64,000 nt of DNA from DASQPA01 sp963757335 (GCA_963757335.1 CAVWRJ010000017.1:62001-126000), one strand, 5' to 3'; numbered from the stretch's first letter, positions 47,203 through 58,049 are shown. Notes: a model not told the origin generated them from the letters alone. Translations and numbers: made by a program.

Positions 47203-47966
47203 GCGACACCGTCCTCCTCGAACGCGCCGGGCGGACCGCCACCCTCACCCTCAACCGGCCGCCGCTCCACATCCTCGACCTCGCCACCCTCAACCGCCTG
47301 AACGAGGTGATCGCCCGGCTGGCGGTAGACCCCGATCTCCAGGTGGTCGTGCTCCGCGGGGCGGGCGAGCGCGCCTTCTCGGCCGGCGTCTCGGTCCAGG
47401 ACCACACCCCCGACAAGGTGCGGGAGATGCTCGACGGCCTCCACGGCGCCATCCGCGGTCTCCGCGACCTCCCGGCGGTCGCCGTCGCCGCGGTCCAGGG
47501 TCACTGCCTGGGCGGCGGGATGGAGCTCGCCCTCGGCTGCGATCTCGTGCTGGCGACCGACGACGCCCGCTTCGGCCAGCCCGAGATCGAGCTCGGCTGC
47601 TATCCGCCGGCCGCCGCGGCCCTCTACCCGCGCCTCCTCGGCACCGCGCGCACCCTGGAGCTGCTCCTCTCCGGCCGCACCCTCTCTTGCGAGGAGGCCG
47701 AACGGCTGGGGCTCGTCACCTGGCGGGTCGAGGCCGGCGGTCTCGATCTCGGGATCGCCCGGGTGCTCGCCGACCTGACGGCGAAGAGCGCCGCCGTCAC
47801 CCGGCTGACCAAGCGGGCAGTCTCCGCCGGCCGCGACCTGCCCTTCGATGCCGCGATCGAGGAGACCGAGCAGATCTACCTGCAGGATCTCTGCGCCACC
47901 GCCGACATGGAGGAGGGCCTGACGGCGTTCCTCGAAAAGCGCAAGCCGGTCTGGCAGCACCGCTAA
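47199..47966 (+). CDS. Crotonase family protein 2, cyclohexadienyl-carbonyl-CoA hydratase-like
   Basis: 255 residues from ATG 47199 (ATGA overlap). 'FSAGVSVQDHTPDKVREML' is close to the signature of cyclohexa-1,5-diene-1-carbonyl-CoA hydratases of anaerobic benzoyl-CoA degradation, and 'GHCLGGGMELALGCDLV' gives one oxyanion half. Other genes of that pathway are not here, so this could be a paralogue acting on another ring or branched acyl-CoA. Confidence 0.78.
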   Translation: MSDTVLLERAGRTATLTLNRPPLHILDLATLNRLNEVIARLAVDPDLQVVVLRGAGERAFSAGVSVQDHTPDKVREMLDGLHGAIRGLRDLPAVAVAAVQGHCLGGGMELALGCDLVLATDDARFGQPEIELGCYPPAAAALYPRLLGTARTLELLLSGRTLSCEEAERLGLVTWRVEAGGLDLGIARVLADLTAKSAAVTRLTKRAVSAGRDLPFDAAIEETEQIYLQDLCATADMEEGLTAFLEKRKPVWQHR

Positions 47967-47992
47967 CGTTTCACCTCTAAGGAGAGAGCCCG

Positions 47993-48753
<761 letters not shown>

Positions 48754-48769
<16 letters not shown>

Positions 48770-49641
48770 TCGAGGCGCCCCGGCTGGGGTACGGGGTGGT
48801 CGACATCCACGTCCACCTTCAGCCCTGGGAGCAGATGCTGCCGGAGGTCCGGGCGCGGATGGAGAGCCGGCCGGGGGCGGCCGAGCTGGCAGCCCTGATG
48901 CACCGGCCGGCCGAGGTGCTGGCGCTCATGGACCGGGCCGGCATCGAGCGGATCGGGATGATCCACTACGTCTCGCCGCTCATGGGCTTCACGGCGGCGG
49001 TCAACGACTTCTCCGCCGCCACCGCCCGTCTCGCCCCCGACCGGCTGATCCCCTTCGGCTCGGTCCACCCGCGCCTGACCGCCGAGCCGGGGGCGGAGGT
49101 GCGGCGGCTCAAGGACCTCGGGATCGTGGCGCTCAAGATCCACCCACCGCACCAGCTCTTCGCCGCCAACGCCTACCTCGACGACCTGCCGGGGCTGGCC
49201 GAGGTCTACGGGGAGGCCCAGGCGCTGGGGATGCCGGTGATGATCCACACCGGCACCTCGGTCTTCCCCGGTGCCCGGAACCGGTTCGCCGACCCCATGG
49301 CGGCGGACGACGTGGCGGTCGACTTTCCGGATCTACGGCTCATCCTCGCTCACGCCGGGCGTCCTCTCTATATGGACACCTGCGTGTTCCTCGCCCGGCG
49401 CCACCCCAACCTCTACCTCGACGTCTCGGGCATCCCGCCGCGCCGGCTCCTTCACTACCTGCCGCGCCTGGCCGATGCCGGCATCGCCGACAAGGTGCTC
49501 TGGGGGACCGACTGGCCCGACCCCGGTGTCTCCGGGATGGAGAAGAACTTGGACGACTTCCTGACTCTCGATCTGCCGGAGGAGACCCGGCGGAAGATCC
49601 TCCGCGACAACGCCTACCGGGTCTTCGGATGGCCATCGTGA
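48754..49641 (+). CDS. Amidohydrolase (ACMSD-like family)
   Basis: About 295 residues. The metal HxH motif is 'VVDIHVHLQPWEQML'; 'LGIVALKIHPPHQLF', 'GMPVMIHTGTSV', 'LILAHAGRPLYMD' and 'VLWGTDWPDPGV' supply the other ligands of the amidohydrolase-2 barrel. The family includes aminocarboxymuconate-semialdehyde decarboxylase. Start: ATG 48754 overlaps the previous gene by 16 nt; GTG 48766 (GTGA overlap, GGAAGGG upstream) is equally good. Confidence 0.85.
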
Positions 49642-50800
49642 GCGCCCCGCACCCCGAGCTCCTGGCGCTCCGCGCCGAGTTCCCCATCCTCGAACGCACC
49701 ACCTACCTGATCAACAACTCCCTGGGGGCCATGCCGCGCGCCGTCCACCAGGAGGTCGAGACCTTCGCCCGGCAGTGGGAGGAGCGCGGGGTACGGGCCT
49801 GGCACGAGGGTTGGTGGGAGATGGCGGTGACCACGGGCGACCTCCTGGCGCCGCTCTTGGGCGTCCAGCCGGGGAGCATCGCCATGCACCAGAACGTGGC
49901 GGTGGCGGCGGCGGTCTTCCTCTCGGCCATCGACTATCCGGCCGAGCGCAATCGGATCGTCTACACCGGGCTCAACTTCCCCAACGTCATGTACCTTCTC
50001 GGACGGGGAGCAGAAGAAGGGGGCCGAGATCGTCACCGTCCCCTCGGACGACGGAATCGGCGTCCCCACCGAGCGGCTGCTGGCGGCGATCGACGAGCGG
50101 ACCCGGCTCGTGCCGGTCTCGCACACCCTCTTCAGGAGCGCCTTCGTGCAGGATGCGAAGGCGATCGCCGAGCGCTGCCGGGAGGTGGGGGCGGTCCTCC
50201 TCCTCGACGTCTACCAGTCGACCGGGGTGATGCCGCTCGCCCTCGAGGAGTGGGGGGTGCACGCCGCCATGGGCGGCTCGGTCAAGTGGCTCTGCGGCGG
50301 CCCCGGCGCCGGCTACCTCTGGGTCCAGCCGGATTTCGCCGAGACGCTTCAAGCCGACGGTGACCGGCTGGCAGGCCGACGACGAGCCCTTCGCCTTCCG
50401 TCCCGGGCCCATCCACCGCGCCCACGGCGCCTGGCGTTTCCTGACCGGCACGCCGAACATCCCGGCCCTCTACTCCTGCCGGGCGGGCTACAAGATCGTC
50501 GCCGGAGTCGGGGCGCAGAAGATCCGCGAGCGCTCGCTCGGCCTGACCACCCACCTGATGGACGCCGCCGAGGCGGCAGGTTTTACCGTGCGGACCCCGC
50601 GCGATCCCCACCACCGGGGCGGCACGGTCTCCGTCTGGCACCCCGAGGCCGAGCGGCTGACGAGAGAGCTGATCGCGAGAGAGATCGTCTGCGACTACCG
50701 CCCCAACGCCGGCATCCGGCTCTCGCCGCACTTCTACAACACCGAGGCGGAGTGCGACCACGCCATCGAGACGCTCACGGAGCTGGCGGAACGGGTGTAG
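49629..50800 (+). CDS. Kynureninase/class V aminotransferase-like PLP enzyme (frame broken twice)
   Basis: About 390 residues over three frames: 'RTTYLINNSLGAMPRAVHQE' and 'IVYTGLNFPNVMYLL' before a shift near 50000; 'LLLDVYQSTGVMPLALEEWG' and the PLP Lys in 'GGSVKWLCGGPGAGYLW' before a shift near 50345; then 'GWQADDEPFAFRPG', 'FLTGTPNIPALYSC' and 'GIRLSPHFYNTEAECD'. The layout is that of kynureninase-like fold-type I enzymes. Start ATG 49629, or GTG 49638 overlapping the previous stop. With ACMSD-like and ALDH genes beside it, tryptophan/kynurenine-type or related amino-aromatic breakdown is a fair but unproven idea. Confidence 0.75.
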
Positions 50801-52568
50801 GGGGGGAGGCCCCGGTCACCAGCTGGGGGGTGACGCTCTTCTTCTTCCGCCGTTCCCCGACCGGGACCGCGAACCGGATGTAGCGGTGCCAGACAAAGGT
50901 CAGATCGAAGAGGAGCGCGACCAGCCACCAGAGATACAAGAACACCGCTCCCGCCAGGAAGACTGGCCACAGGTTGCCGTGGACGGAGGTGTCCTTGAGA
51001 TGGACAGCGACGACGCAGGCCACGGCGAGGGCGCCAGGGATCAGCAGCGCGCGCATTCCCAGCTTCGGGAAAAGCGCGGAAATAACATAGATCGCTCCGA
51101 CGAGAACCATCGCGATCCCAGAGAGCCCAAGCCCCGACCCAGGAAGTGGATCGCTGACGAGCCGGTACCCTAAGTCGCCGGTGTGGAGGCCAGAGGAGAA
51201 CGCCCGAAACCCGGCGATGGAGAGGAGGAAGAAAAGGCCTCCGAACAAGCGCCAGTACCAGACCCGGGTCAAACGCGGCATGCGTGCCATCACCGTGATT
51301 CCGGCCAAAAGACAGCTGATACCTGCCACGATGCTGAAGACGGGTCGAAGCCCCTCCCTCAACTCATCCGGCGTCAGGAATCCATGGACCGCTTTGTAGA
51401 GGACCAGCACGGCGCAGAAGAGGAGCGCCGCGGCACCCAGATAGGGCACGACCCAACTGACGATCCGTGCTTTCGCCTTGCTTTGCGGCGCTCTCTTGTA
51501 GCTTTCGGCCACAGGTTTCGGCGCCGCCGGTAGGCTCTTCGCCTCGATTTCCGGCATGGCCTTAACTTCCGCCGGAGCCCTGACCACGACGTTGTCGATG
51601 AAGTGGTCGAATACGTCCGCATCCTGCCAATAGTCGTTGTGGGCCTTGCCCGGCAACGGATACCGCGCGAAGCCATGGTCGTTGGTGGCAGGGAAATGGA
51701 AGACGTTCTCCCAGGACCCACTCGCGAATCGCTGGCGGGCCGTCTCCAACTCGAAACCGACGGGATCGCCGTAGTCATAGTAGTTGTGCCACTCGATGGG
51801 CGGGTCGAGCTGGCTGCAAGGTTTTTCGAAAGTTGCGAACAGCTCGGGCCAGAGGATCAGATGCTTGTCGATCGGCGAGCCGATGGTCATCAAACCGCGG
51901 ATTTTAGAGATCCATGGATTATTTTGGGCGCAGAGCGCGGTGAGCAGTCCCAAGAGGGTGACGACCGTGCCTTCGCTATGGGCGACGAGGTAGATTTCCT
52001 CCGCGTCCTGGAGCTGGTCGTCCACGGCCTGCATCAGTTCCGCGAAGATCTGGCCGATCTGGCCGCCCTGCTCTTTGAACTCGGCCACGATCTGCACGTC
52101 GTCCAAGAAGTCGACCAGCACTTTCTTGAGATCGAACGAAAAGACACCCATCTTTCCGGCCAAGAAAAACAGCCGTTCCAGCACGTCGATCGTCTGCAGC
52201 ATCTCGCCCAGGACCTGCTCGATCATGCGCGCGTCGGCGTCCTTGAGGGTCGTCGATGGACGCTGGTGCACGCGACCGATGATTGTTTTCACCCAGGGCT
52301 GGACGTCCTCAAGGACATACCCTTTTTTGACGACCTCGCGCGGGATGTCGGCCCAGTAGACCTCGGCGAAGCCGAAGCCGCTGAGCCCCGGCGGGCTGTT
52401 CGGGGTGAAGACCACGGCGTTTCCAGAGGGCTGGAAGTTGCCTAGCGGCACCGCGGCAGTTCCGCCGAAGTAGCGGCTGAACTGCGCCAGCACCTGCTGG
52501 ACCGTAGCGAAGCGCGTTTGATCGCCGATGCCATGAACGGCGACGATGATCTTTTTGACCGGAGCCAT
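50775..52568 (-). CDS. Membrane-anchored alpha/beta-hydrolase-like protein
   Basis: 597 residues from ATG 52568, preceded by AGGGAGGT. 'IIVAVHGIGDQTRFATVQQV' at the N terminus and the nucleophile elbow 'IYLVAHSEGTVVTLLGLL' indicate an alpha/beta hydrolase; a possible acid/His lie in 'HNYYDYGDPVGF' and 'KAHNDYWQDADVFDHF'. The C-terminal third has about six TMs ('GAAALLFCAVLVLYKAV', 'FGGLFFLLSIAGF', 'ALLIPGALAVACVVAVHL'). Hydrolase-plus-TM proteins of this kind are uncharacterised lipase/esterase-like proteins. It converges on the PLP gene with a 26-nt overlap. Confidence is good for the fold, low for function. Confidence 0.7.
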   Translation of the reverse strand: MAPVKKIIVAVHGIGDQTRFATVQQVLAQFSRYFGGTAAVPLGNFQPSGNAVVFTPNSPPGLSGFGFAEVYWADIPREVVKKGYVLEDVQPWVKTIIGRVHQRPSTTLKDADARMIEQVLGEMLQTIDVLERLFFLAGKMGVFSFDLKKVLVDFLDDVQIVAEFKEQGGQIGQIFAELMQAVDDQLQDAEEIYLVAHSEGTVVTLLGLLTALCAQNNPWISKIRGLMTIGSPIDKHLILWPELFATFEKPCSQLDPPIEWHNYYDYGDPVGFELETARQRFASGSWENVFHFPATNDHGFARYPLPGKAHNDYWQDADVFDHFIDNVVVRAPAEVKAMPEIEAKSLPAAPKPVAESYKRAPQSKAKARIVSWVVPYLGAAALLFCAVLVLYKAVHGFLTPDELREGLRPVFSIVAGISCLLAGITVMARMPRLTRVWYWRLFGGLFFLLSIAGFRAFSSGLHTGDLGYRLVSDPLPGSGLGLSGIAMVLVGAIYVISALFPKLGMRALLIPGALAVACVVAVHLKDTSVHGNLWPVFLAGAVFLYLWWLVALLFDLTFVWHRYIRFAVPVGERRKKKSVTPQLVTGASPPTPVPPAP

Positions 52569-52701
52569 CAGGACCTCCCTTCGTGGGCCTCCAAATGCTT
52601 GGGACGGACGGAATCCGTAAATTCCGCGAGGAACCTCCGCCGCGGTTCGCTTCCAGGATCTGCATAATAGACACCACAACCCGCAACCGAAAGGGGAGCC
52701 C

Positions 52702-53176
52702 ATGAAGAGGTGCACCGTAGCCGCCGTTCTCGCCCTGCTGTGCCTGGCCGTCTCCGCCCACGCCCAGCAGCGGCCAGCTGTCGCCGGCACGCCCGAGCAG
52801 GCCAGTCTCGACCGCGACATCCGCCATCTCCTCGAGCTCAGCGGGAGCTCGAAGCTCGCCATCGCAGATGGTGGCGGCCTTGATCCCGAACCTCAAGCAG
52901 ATGGCGCCCGACGCTCCCGCCGGCTTCTGGGACGAGTTCGCCAAGGAGGTCGACCCCCAGCAGCTGATCGAGATGATCGTGCCGATCTACAAGAAGCACC
53001 TCTCCCACGACGACATCCGCGCCGCGATCGCCTTCTACGAATCGCCAGCCGGCCGGAACCTGGTCGCCAACCAGCCGGCGATCCTCCAGGACTCGATGGC
53101 CGCCGGCCAGCAGTGGGGCCAACAGCTGGCCCAGCAGGCGATGGCCAAGGTGAAGCAGGCGAAGGCCAAGCACTAG
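52702..53176 (+). CDS. Secreted DUF2059 protein (one frameshift)
   Basis: Signal peptide 'AAVLALLCLAVSAHA', then 'IRHLLELSGSSKLA' before a shift near 52865, then 'ALIPNLKQMAPDAPAGFWDE', 'VPIYKKHLSHDDIRAAIAFY' and 'ESPAGRNLVANQPAIL', the hallmark DUF2059 sequence. About 157 residues when joined. Exported helical proteins of unknown role. Its stop codon overlaps the stop of the convergent M28 peptidase gene. Confidence 0.82.
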
Positions 53177-54548
53177 GCGGCGGCCGGCGGCTCGCGGAGG
53201 CAGAGGACGGTCCACGCCGCGAGCGTGCCGGCGAGGAGGAGCGTGGTGGCCGGCCCCAGGGCGTAGCGGCCGACGAGCCCCAGGGCGGCGGCGCCGCCGA
53301 TCGCCAGCAGGAGGAGGAGCGCGGGAGCGAGCCCGAGGCCGATCCAGAGCGCCCGCCGCGCCGGCCGAGCGCGGCGGGACGTGGGCGAGGAGGGCCGCCG
53401 GGTAGAGCAGGATCGAGAAGACCGGGGCGACGAAAATCGCGGCGAGGAGGAGCATGCGGAAGGCGAAGCCCGGCAGCGCCGTCCGCTGGCGCCGGTGCCG
53501 GAGGACGAGCAGCCCCCAGAGCAGGAACCCCACCCAGTAGAGATCGCGCCGCAGCCAGACCCGGCCGAAGGCCACCAGATACTGATCCTCGGGGAGCGGC
53601 CGTCCGGCCAGATGGTCGAGCCGGCGCACCGCCGCGGCCGTCGCGGTCGTCCAGCGTTCTAGGCGGGCCGGGTCGAGCCGGTCGGCGGTGTCGGTCGGCC
53701 GGTGGTAGGCCGGGTCGAGGTGGAGGAGCGAGTTGTCGGAGAGGGTGGCGGCGGGGACCCCCGCGGCCACGAAGGCGTCGCTGTCCGCCCCGAAGTGGGA
53801 GACCGTGGCGCGCAGGACGAGCTGGGCGGGGAGCGAGCCCGCGGGTCTCGACGAAGGCCGGCCGCCAGCCTACCGCCTCGCCGCTTTCGAGCAGGGCATG
53901 CACCAGCCAGCCCGGGGCCAGAGTCCGCTCGCCCCTCCGCCGGACGGGGAAGGAGAGGATCACCGGGCCGGCGCTCTCTCGCCAGCCCAACATCTCCAGG
54001 TTGACCGCGGCGAGGATGCGGTCCCGGCCGGCCGGGCCGAGGGCGGCGAGCCAGGCGCGGCTGCCGAGGTCGCCCCCTTCCTCGCCGTCCAGGAGGAGCA
54101 CCCGCACGGTGTGCTGCCGGGGGGTACGGGCGAGATCCTTCACGGCGGCGAGAACGGTGGCGCAGCCCGAGGCGTCGTCCTCCGCGCCGGGGCTCCGCCG
54201 CACCGTGTCGTAGTGAGCCGAGAGCACGATCTCGTCGCCCGTCGCCCCGGGAAGGACGCCGGTCAGGCTGCTGAGGGGTACCCGGCCGGGAGCCGGGATC
54301 TCCGTGACCCCGGTGAGTCCGGCCTGGAGCATCGCCTGGCGCAGCAGGGCGAGCGCCGCGGCGTGGGCGGGGGTGCCTGGCGGCCGGGGGCCGTACCGGG
54401 CGAGGGCGGAGACGAGGGCCCGGGCGTCGGTCGGCGGCCCGCATCGCCGCCATCGCCGCATCGGCGCCATCGGCGCCATCGCCCCCGAAGCCCCGGCGGC
54501 CCCGGAGGTGAAGATGGCGACGAGTGCGAAAAGTAGGAAACTGCGCAT
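53173..54548 (-). CDS. M28-family metallopeptidase with C-terminal membrane domain (frame broken twice)
   Basis: From ATG 54548: signal ('MRSFLLFALVAIFTSG'), 'EIVLSAHYDTVRRSPGAEDD' (zinc His/Asp), 'LLLDGEEGGDLGSRAWLA' (catalytic Glu and ligand), then a shift near 53840 to 'SHFGADSDAFVAAGVPAATL' and 'LLHLDPAYHRPTDTADRLDP' (last His). About three TMs follow ('DLYWVGFLLWGLLVL', 'MLLLAAIFVAPVFSILLY'), then a second shift near 53385 leads to 'IGLGLAPALLLLLAIGGAAA' and the stop at 53173. All metal ligands are kept, so the shifts look like errors. Exported aminopeptidase-like role. Confidence 0.8.
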
Positions 54549-54657
54549 AGGGCGAGGTCCGTATCCTAACAGGGGAGCGAATCCGCCGCTTCGGGACACC
54601 TTTATGGGTGACAGGCGTGTACGGAGGACAGCGGGTTGAGACGCTAGCGCTGAAGGG

Positions 54658-54687
54658 TTGGCTTGCTTAGACGCCTTGGCGTATACT
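54658..54687 (+). promoter_or_regulatory. Candidate sigma-70 promoter for the HD-GYP sensor gene
   Basis: TTGGCT (54658-54663), an 18-nt spacer and TATACT (54682-54687). The -10 box is unusually good for this GC-rich DNA. It would give a leader of about 120 nt. The remainder of 54549-54815 shows no other clear signal. Confidence 0.45.
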
Positions 54688-54815
54688 CGCGCGTACTTTA
54701 AGACAGCGGTCGCGATCATCGGACGGTAGAGACTCTGAGGTTCGGTCCGTCCGGTTCGATTCCTTGCTTTGGGAGGGTGCGGGGCACGGGTCCCGTCATC
54801 CTTTGGAGTCGTGAG

Positions 54816-56579
54816 TTGAGCTTACGCAAGAAGATTTTCCTCTTCACGGCGATCCTCGTCTCGGTGGTTTTCGCGACGGCGCTCCTGCTCGTCCAGAAGC
54901 AGGTCGAATCGGCGACCCTGGCGGACAATCAGCAGCGCCTGCGGGCCACGGCCCTCGCCTTGGAGGAGCACGAGCAGGACGTCCTCCGCAACCGGCAGGA
55001 GCGGGGGAGGCTCCTCGCCCGGGCGCCGCAGCTGGCGGCGGTGCTGGAGCGCCGGGACCGGGCGGCGGCGGCGCTCCTCGCGCGGAGCCTGCGCCAGTGG
55101 CTCCCCGGGACCCAGCTCCTCGCCCTGGCGGCGGCCGACGGCACCCTCTTCGCCGCCGACGGCTTCCCCGGCCGGTTCGAAACCTCCGACCTGGCGACCG
55201 TCGAACCCCTCCGCTCGGCCCTCGCCGGTGGCCAGGGGCACGGCTGGTGGATCGTCGGCGACAGGCTTTGCGACGTGGTGTCGGTGCCGGTGGAGAGCCT
55301 CGCCGGCGGGCGGCGGGTGGGGGCGGTCCTCGTCGGGGTCGACGCCGGCAGCACCGCCGCCCGCCACCTGCGGAGTCTCGTCCAGACCGACCTCTTGGTC
55401 GTCGCCGCCGACGGCCGGGTGCTCGCCAGCTCGCTGCCCGCGGCTCAGGCGCGCGAGGCGGCCCGCCGCCAGCCTCTCCTGGACGGCACGCAGCCGCGGC
55501 GGATCGAAGTCCACGGCATGGCCTACTTGGCCGTCGAACGGGTCGTTCCCCTCGATTTCAGCGATCTGGCGATCGTGGCGGTCGTCGTTGGCGGCCGCTT
55601 CGCCCAGATCCTCCTTCGTCCGCTGGACGGCTCCGAGCAGCTCGCCTACCAGATCGGCCGCGGGCTCCTCCTCATCGGTCTCGTCGCCTTCGTCCTCGCC
55701 TTCATCTTCGCCTGGCTGGGGGCGCGGCGCATTACGCTCCCGCTCCGCCGGCTCTCTGCCACCATGTCGGAGATGGCGCGAACCGGCGAGCTGGAGAGCG
55801 ATTTCCCCAGCGCCGGTGGGGACCGCGAGGTGCAGCTCATCGAGAAGACCTTCCGCCAGCTGCTGGTCTCGCTGGAGGAGTCGCAGCGCGCCCGCGAGCG
55901 CTCCTATGTCGAGGCGGTGGGCGCCGTGGTCACCGCGGCGGACGCCCGCGACCACGAGACGACCGGCCATTCCTTCAGGGTGGCCCACTATGCCGTGGCC
56001 CTCGCCCGCAACATGGGCGTCAAGGGCGGCCAGCTGAAGGCGATCGAGTGGGGGGCCCTGCTCCACGACGTGGGCAAGATGGTGGTGCCGGACGAGATTC
56101 TCAGGAAGAGCGGACCGCTCACCGACGACGAGTGGCACATCATGCGCCAGCACCCCAACTGGGGCTTCGACATGCTGGCCGAGGTCGGCTTCCTGCAGCA
56201 GCCGGCGTTAGAGATCGTCTACAGCCATCACGAGCGCTGGGACGGCAAGGGATACCCGCGCGGCCTCTCCGCCGAGGACATCCCTCTCGCGGCCCGCATC
56301 TTCGCCGCCGTCGACACCTACGACGCGATCACCTCCGACCGCCCCTACCGGCGGGCGCACAGCCACCAGGCCGCGATCGCCGAGCTGCAGCGGGTCTCCG
56401 GCCAGCAGCTCGATCCGCGGGTGGTCGAGTCCTTCAGCCGCATCCCCGAGGTCGAGCTGCGCCGCCTGCGCGAGCTGTGCAAGCGCTTCCACCCGGGCCT
56501 GGCGCTCCCCTCGGACCTCTTCGTCGGCCTCCCCGAGACCGGCCCCCGGCGCGCCGTCGAGGACGTCCGCGCTCGCTAG
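54816..56579 (+). CDS. HD-GYP sensor protein (predicted c-di-GMP phosphodiesterase)
   Basis: 587 residues from TTG 54816 (GGAG upstream; GTG 54777 is an alternative). TM1 'IFLFTAILVSVVFATALLLV', a periplasmic Cache-like domain (about 35-270), TM2 'GLLLIGLVAFVLAFIFAWLG', HAMP, then HD-GYP: 'HSFRVAHYAVALARNMG', 'ALLHDVGKMVVPDEIL', and the defining 'SHHERWDGKGYPRGL'. HD-GYP domains hydrolyse c-di-GMP to GMP/pGpG using a di- or tri-iron/manganese site. It would link an external ligand to c-di-GMP level. Confidence 0.92.
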   Translation: MSLRKKIFLFTAILVSVVFATALLLVQKQVESATLADNQQRLRATALALEEHEQDVLRNRQERGRLLARAPQLAAVLERRDRAAAALLARSLRQWLPGTQLLALAAADGTLFAADGFPGRFETSDLATVEPLRSALAGGQGHGWWIVGDRLCDVVSVPVESLAGGRRVGAVLVGVDAGSTAARHLRSLVQTDLLVVAADGRVLASSLPAAQAREAARRQPLLDGTQPRRIEVHGMAYLAVERVVPLDFSDLAIVAVVVGGRFAQILLRPLDGSEQLAYQIGRGLLLIGLVAFVLAFIFAWLGARRITLPLRRLSATMSEMARTGELESDFPSAGGDREVQLIEKTFRQLLVSLEESQRARERSYVEAVGAVVTAADARDHETTGHSFRVAHYAVALARNMGVKGGQLKAIEWGALLHDVGKMVVPDEILRKSGPLTDDEWHIMRQHPNWGFDMLAEVGFLQQPALEIVYSHHERWDGKGYPRGLSAEDIPLAARIFAAVDTYDAITSDRPYRRAHSHQAAIAELQRVSGQQLDPRVVESFSRIPEVELRRLRELCKRFHPGLALPSDLFVGLPETGPRRAVEDVRAR

Positions 56580-56581
56580 AA

Positions 56582-56659
56582 GGCTCGGTTTGGCTCCTGC
56601 GGTCTGCTCCCTCGGGCGCTCCGCGCAGCCAGTCGCAGGTCCTCGGAGCCAAACCGGCC
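56582..56659. repeat. Dispersed hairpin element, copy 3
   Basis: Arms GGCTCGGTTTGGCTCC (56582-56597) and GGAGCCAAACCGGCC (56645-56659) pair almost fully. The core (CTGCGG, CTCCCTCGGGCGCTCCGC, CAGCCAGTCGCAG) matches copies 1 and 2. It fills the gap between two convergent genes, 2 nt after the HD-GYP stop. Confidence 0.87.
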
Positions 56660-56671
56660 AGCGACCTGCCC

Positions 56672-57786
56672 TCAGGGTATCCCGTACCGTTTCCGCTTCT
56701 CCCACAAAGACTTCCGGCTGATCCCCAGGAGGTCGGCCGCCAGCCGCTGGTTCCCCCGCGTGTAGGCGAGAGCGCCGCGGATCGCCTCCTTCTCCATCTC
56801 GACGAGCGGTCGCGGCCGGCTCTCGATCGCGCCGGGTGGCGGCGCCGGGTCGAGCGGCGCGAGCGGATCGCGGGTATCTTTTAGATCCTTAGGATCGTGG
56901 GGATCGTTGTCCGTCATCACCAGACAGCGCTCGAGCAGGTTGCGGAGCTCGCGCAGGTTTCCCGGCCAGGGGTAGTCGTGGAACCAGGCGAGGGCCGACG
57001 GGGCGAGGGTGAGGCCGGGACGGCCGAAGCGCTCCCCGAGGTCGGCCAGGAGGTGGGCGGCGATCGCTGGCAGGTCGGCCTGACGCTCGCGGAGCGGCGG
57101 CAGGCGAAAGGCGAGGACTTCCAGGCGATAGAAGAGGTCCTGCCGGAAAGCGCCGCGGGCCACCCGCAGGGGGAGGTCCTCGGAGGCGGTGGCGACGAAG
57201 CGCACGTCGGCATCGATCTCCGGGCCGCCCGAGGGGGGCGTAGCGCCGCTCGGACCAGAAGGCGCAGGAGCTTCCCCTGAACGGCGAGCGGGAGCTCCTC
57301 GATCTGGTCGAGCACCAGGGTGCCACCGGCCGCCCGCGCCACCCGCCCCTCGATCGCCCGGTCGGCGCCGGTGAAGGCGCCCGCCCGGTAACCGAAGATC
57401 TCGCTCTCGAAGAGCGAGCTGGGGAGGCTCGCCACGTCGACCTCGACGAGCGGCCCCGCCGCTCGGCGGCTGGCCTGGTGGAGAGCGCGGGCGAGGGTCG
57501 AGCGGCCGCTCCCGGATTCGCCGAGGAGGAGGATCGGCGCTTCGCTCGCCGCCGCCCGCTCCACTCCCGGGAGCGCCCCGGCGAGGACCGGGAAGTCGCG
57601 GGCGAGACGGGCGAGGGAGAGAGGGGTCGCTGCTGGGATCGGGATCGCCGGCTCTAGGCCGGCCCGGTCTGGAAGTTCTGGGTGACGTCGGGCGCATCCG
57701 CCCAGAGGCGCTCCAGGGCGTAGAAGCCGCGGGTCTGCCCGTCGAAGACATGGACGACCAGGTCGCCGTAGTCGAGGAGCACCCAC
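56672..57786 (-). CDS. Sigma-54-dependent Fis-type activator lacking a sensor domain (one frameshift)
   Basis: AAA+ core: Walker A 'LLLGESGSGRSTLARAL', the sigma-54 contact loop 'FGYRAGAFTGADRA', Walker B region 'GGTLVLDQIEELPLAVQGKL', then, after a shift near 57240, 'DADVRFVATASEDLPLRV', 'YPWPGNLRELRNLLERCL' and a C-terminal Fis HTH 'AYTRGNQRLAADLLGISRKS'. The usual D-E of Walker B reads D-Q here. No receiver, GAF or PAS domain precedes the core. The start is unclear: the AAA frame opens only at GTG 57786, inside rsfS. A low-complexity Asp/Pro linker lies before the HTH. Confidence 0.8.
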
Positions 57787-58049
57787 TGGCCCCGGTTGTA
57801 GCCCTCGATGTGCAGGGGGCGCGCCCCCTCTTCCCGCAGGCGCTCCTCGATACCGTTGGCGATCGCCTGCACCTGGCGTTCGTTGCTGCCGCTGCAGATG
57901 AGGAAGTAGTCGGTGAAGTCGCTGACGCGCGCGAGGTGGAGGACCTTCAAGTCGATGGCCTTGCGGTCGTCGGCTGCCGCCACCGCCTCGCGGACGCGGA
58001 TCGGGGTGTCGAGGGTAGCTTTTCGGGTAGTGTCGGCTTGTGCCTTCAT
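57654..58049 (-). CDS. rsfS: Ribosome silencing factor RsfS
   Basis: 131 residues from ATG 58049. 'DLKVLHLARVSDFTDYFLIC', 'SGSNERQVQAIANGIEERL' and 'GQWVLLDYGDLVVHVFDGQT' are the conserved Iojap/RsfS blocks. It binds ribosomal protein uL14 and blocks subunit joining in starvation. It is coupled to nadD upstream by a 4-nt overlap, an arrangement seen in many phyla. Confidence 0.95.
   Translation of the reverse strand: MKAQADTTRKATLDTPIRVREAVAAADDRKAIDLKVLHLARVSDFTDYFLICSGSNERQVQAIANGIEERLREEGARPLHIEGYNRGQWVLLDYGDLVVHVFDGQTRGFYALERLWADAPDVTQNFQTGPA

Noticed and set aside
54740..54775. tRNA-like T-loop (GGTTCGATTCC)
   Set aside because: The flanking bases do not form a T stem, and no acceptor, D or anticodon arm can be built around it.
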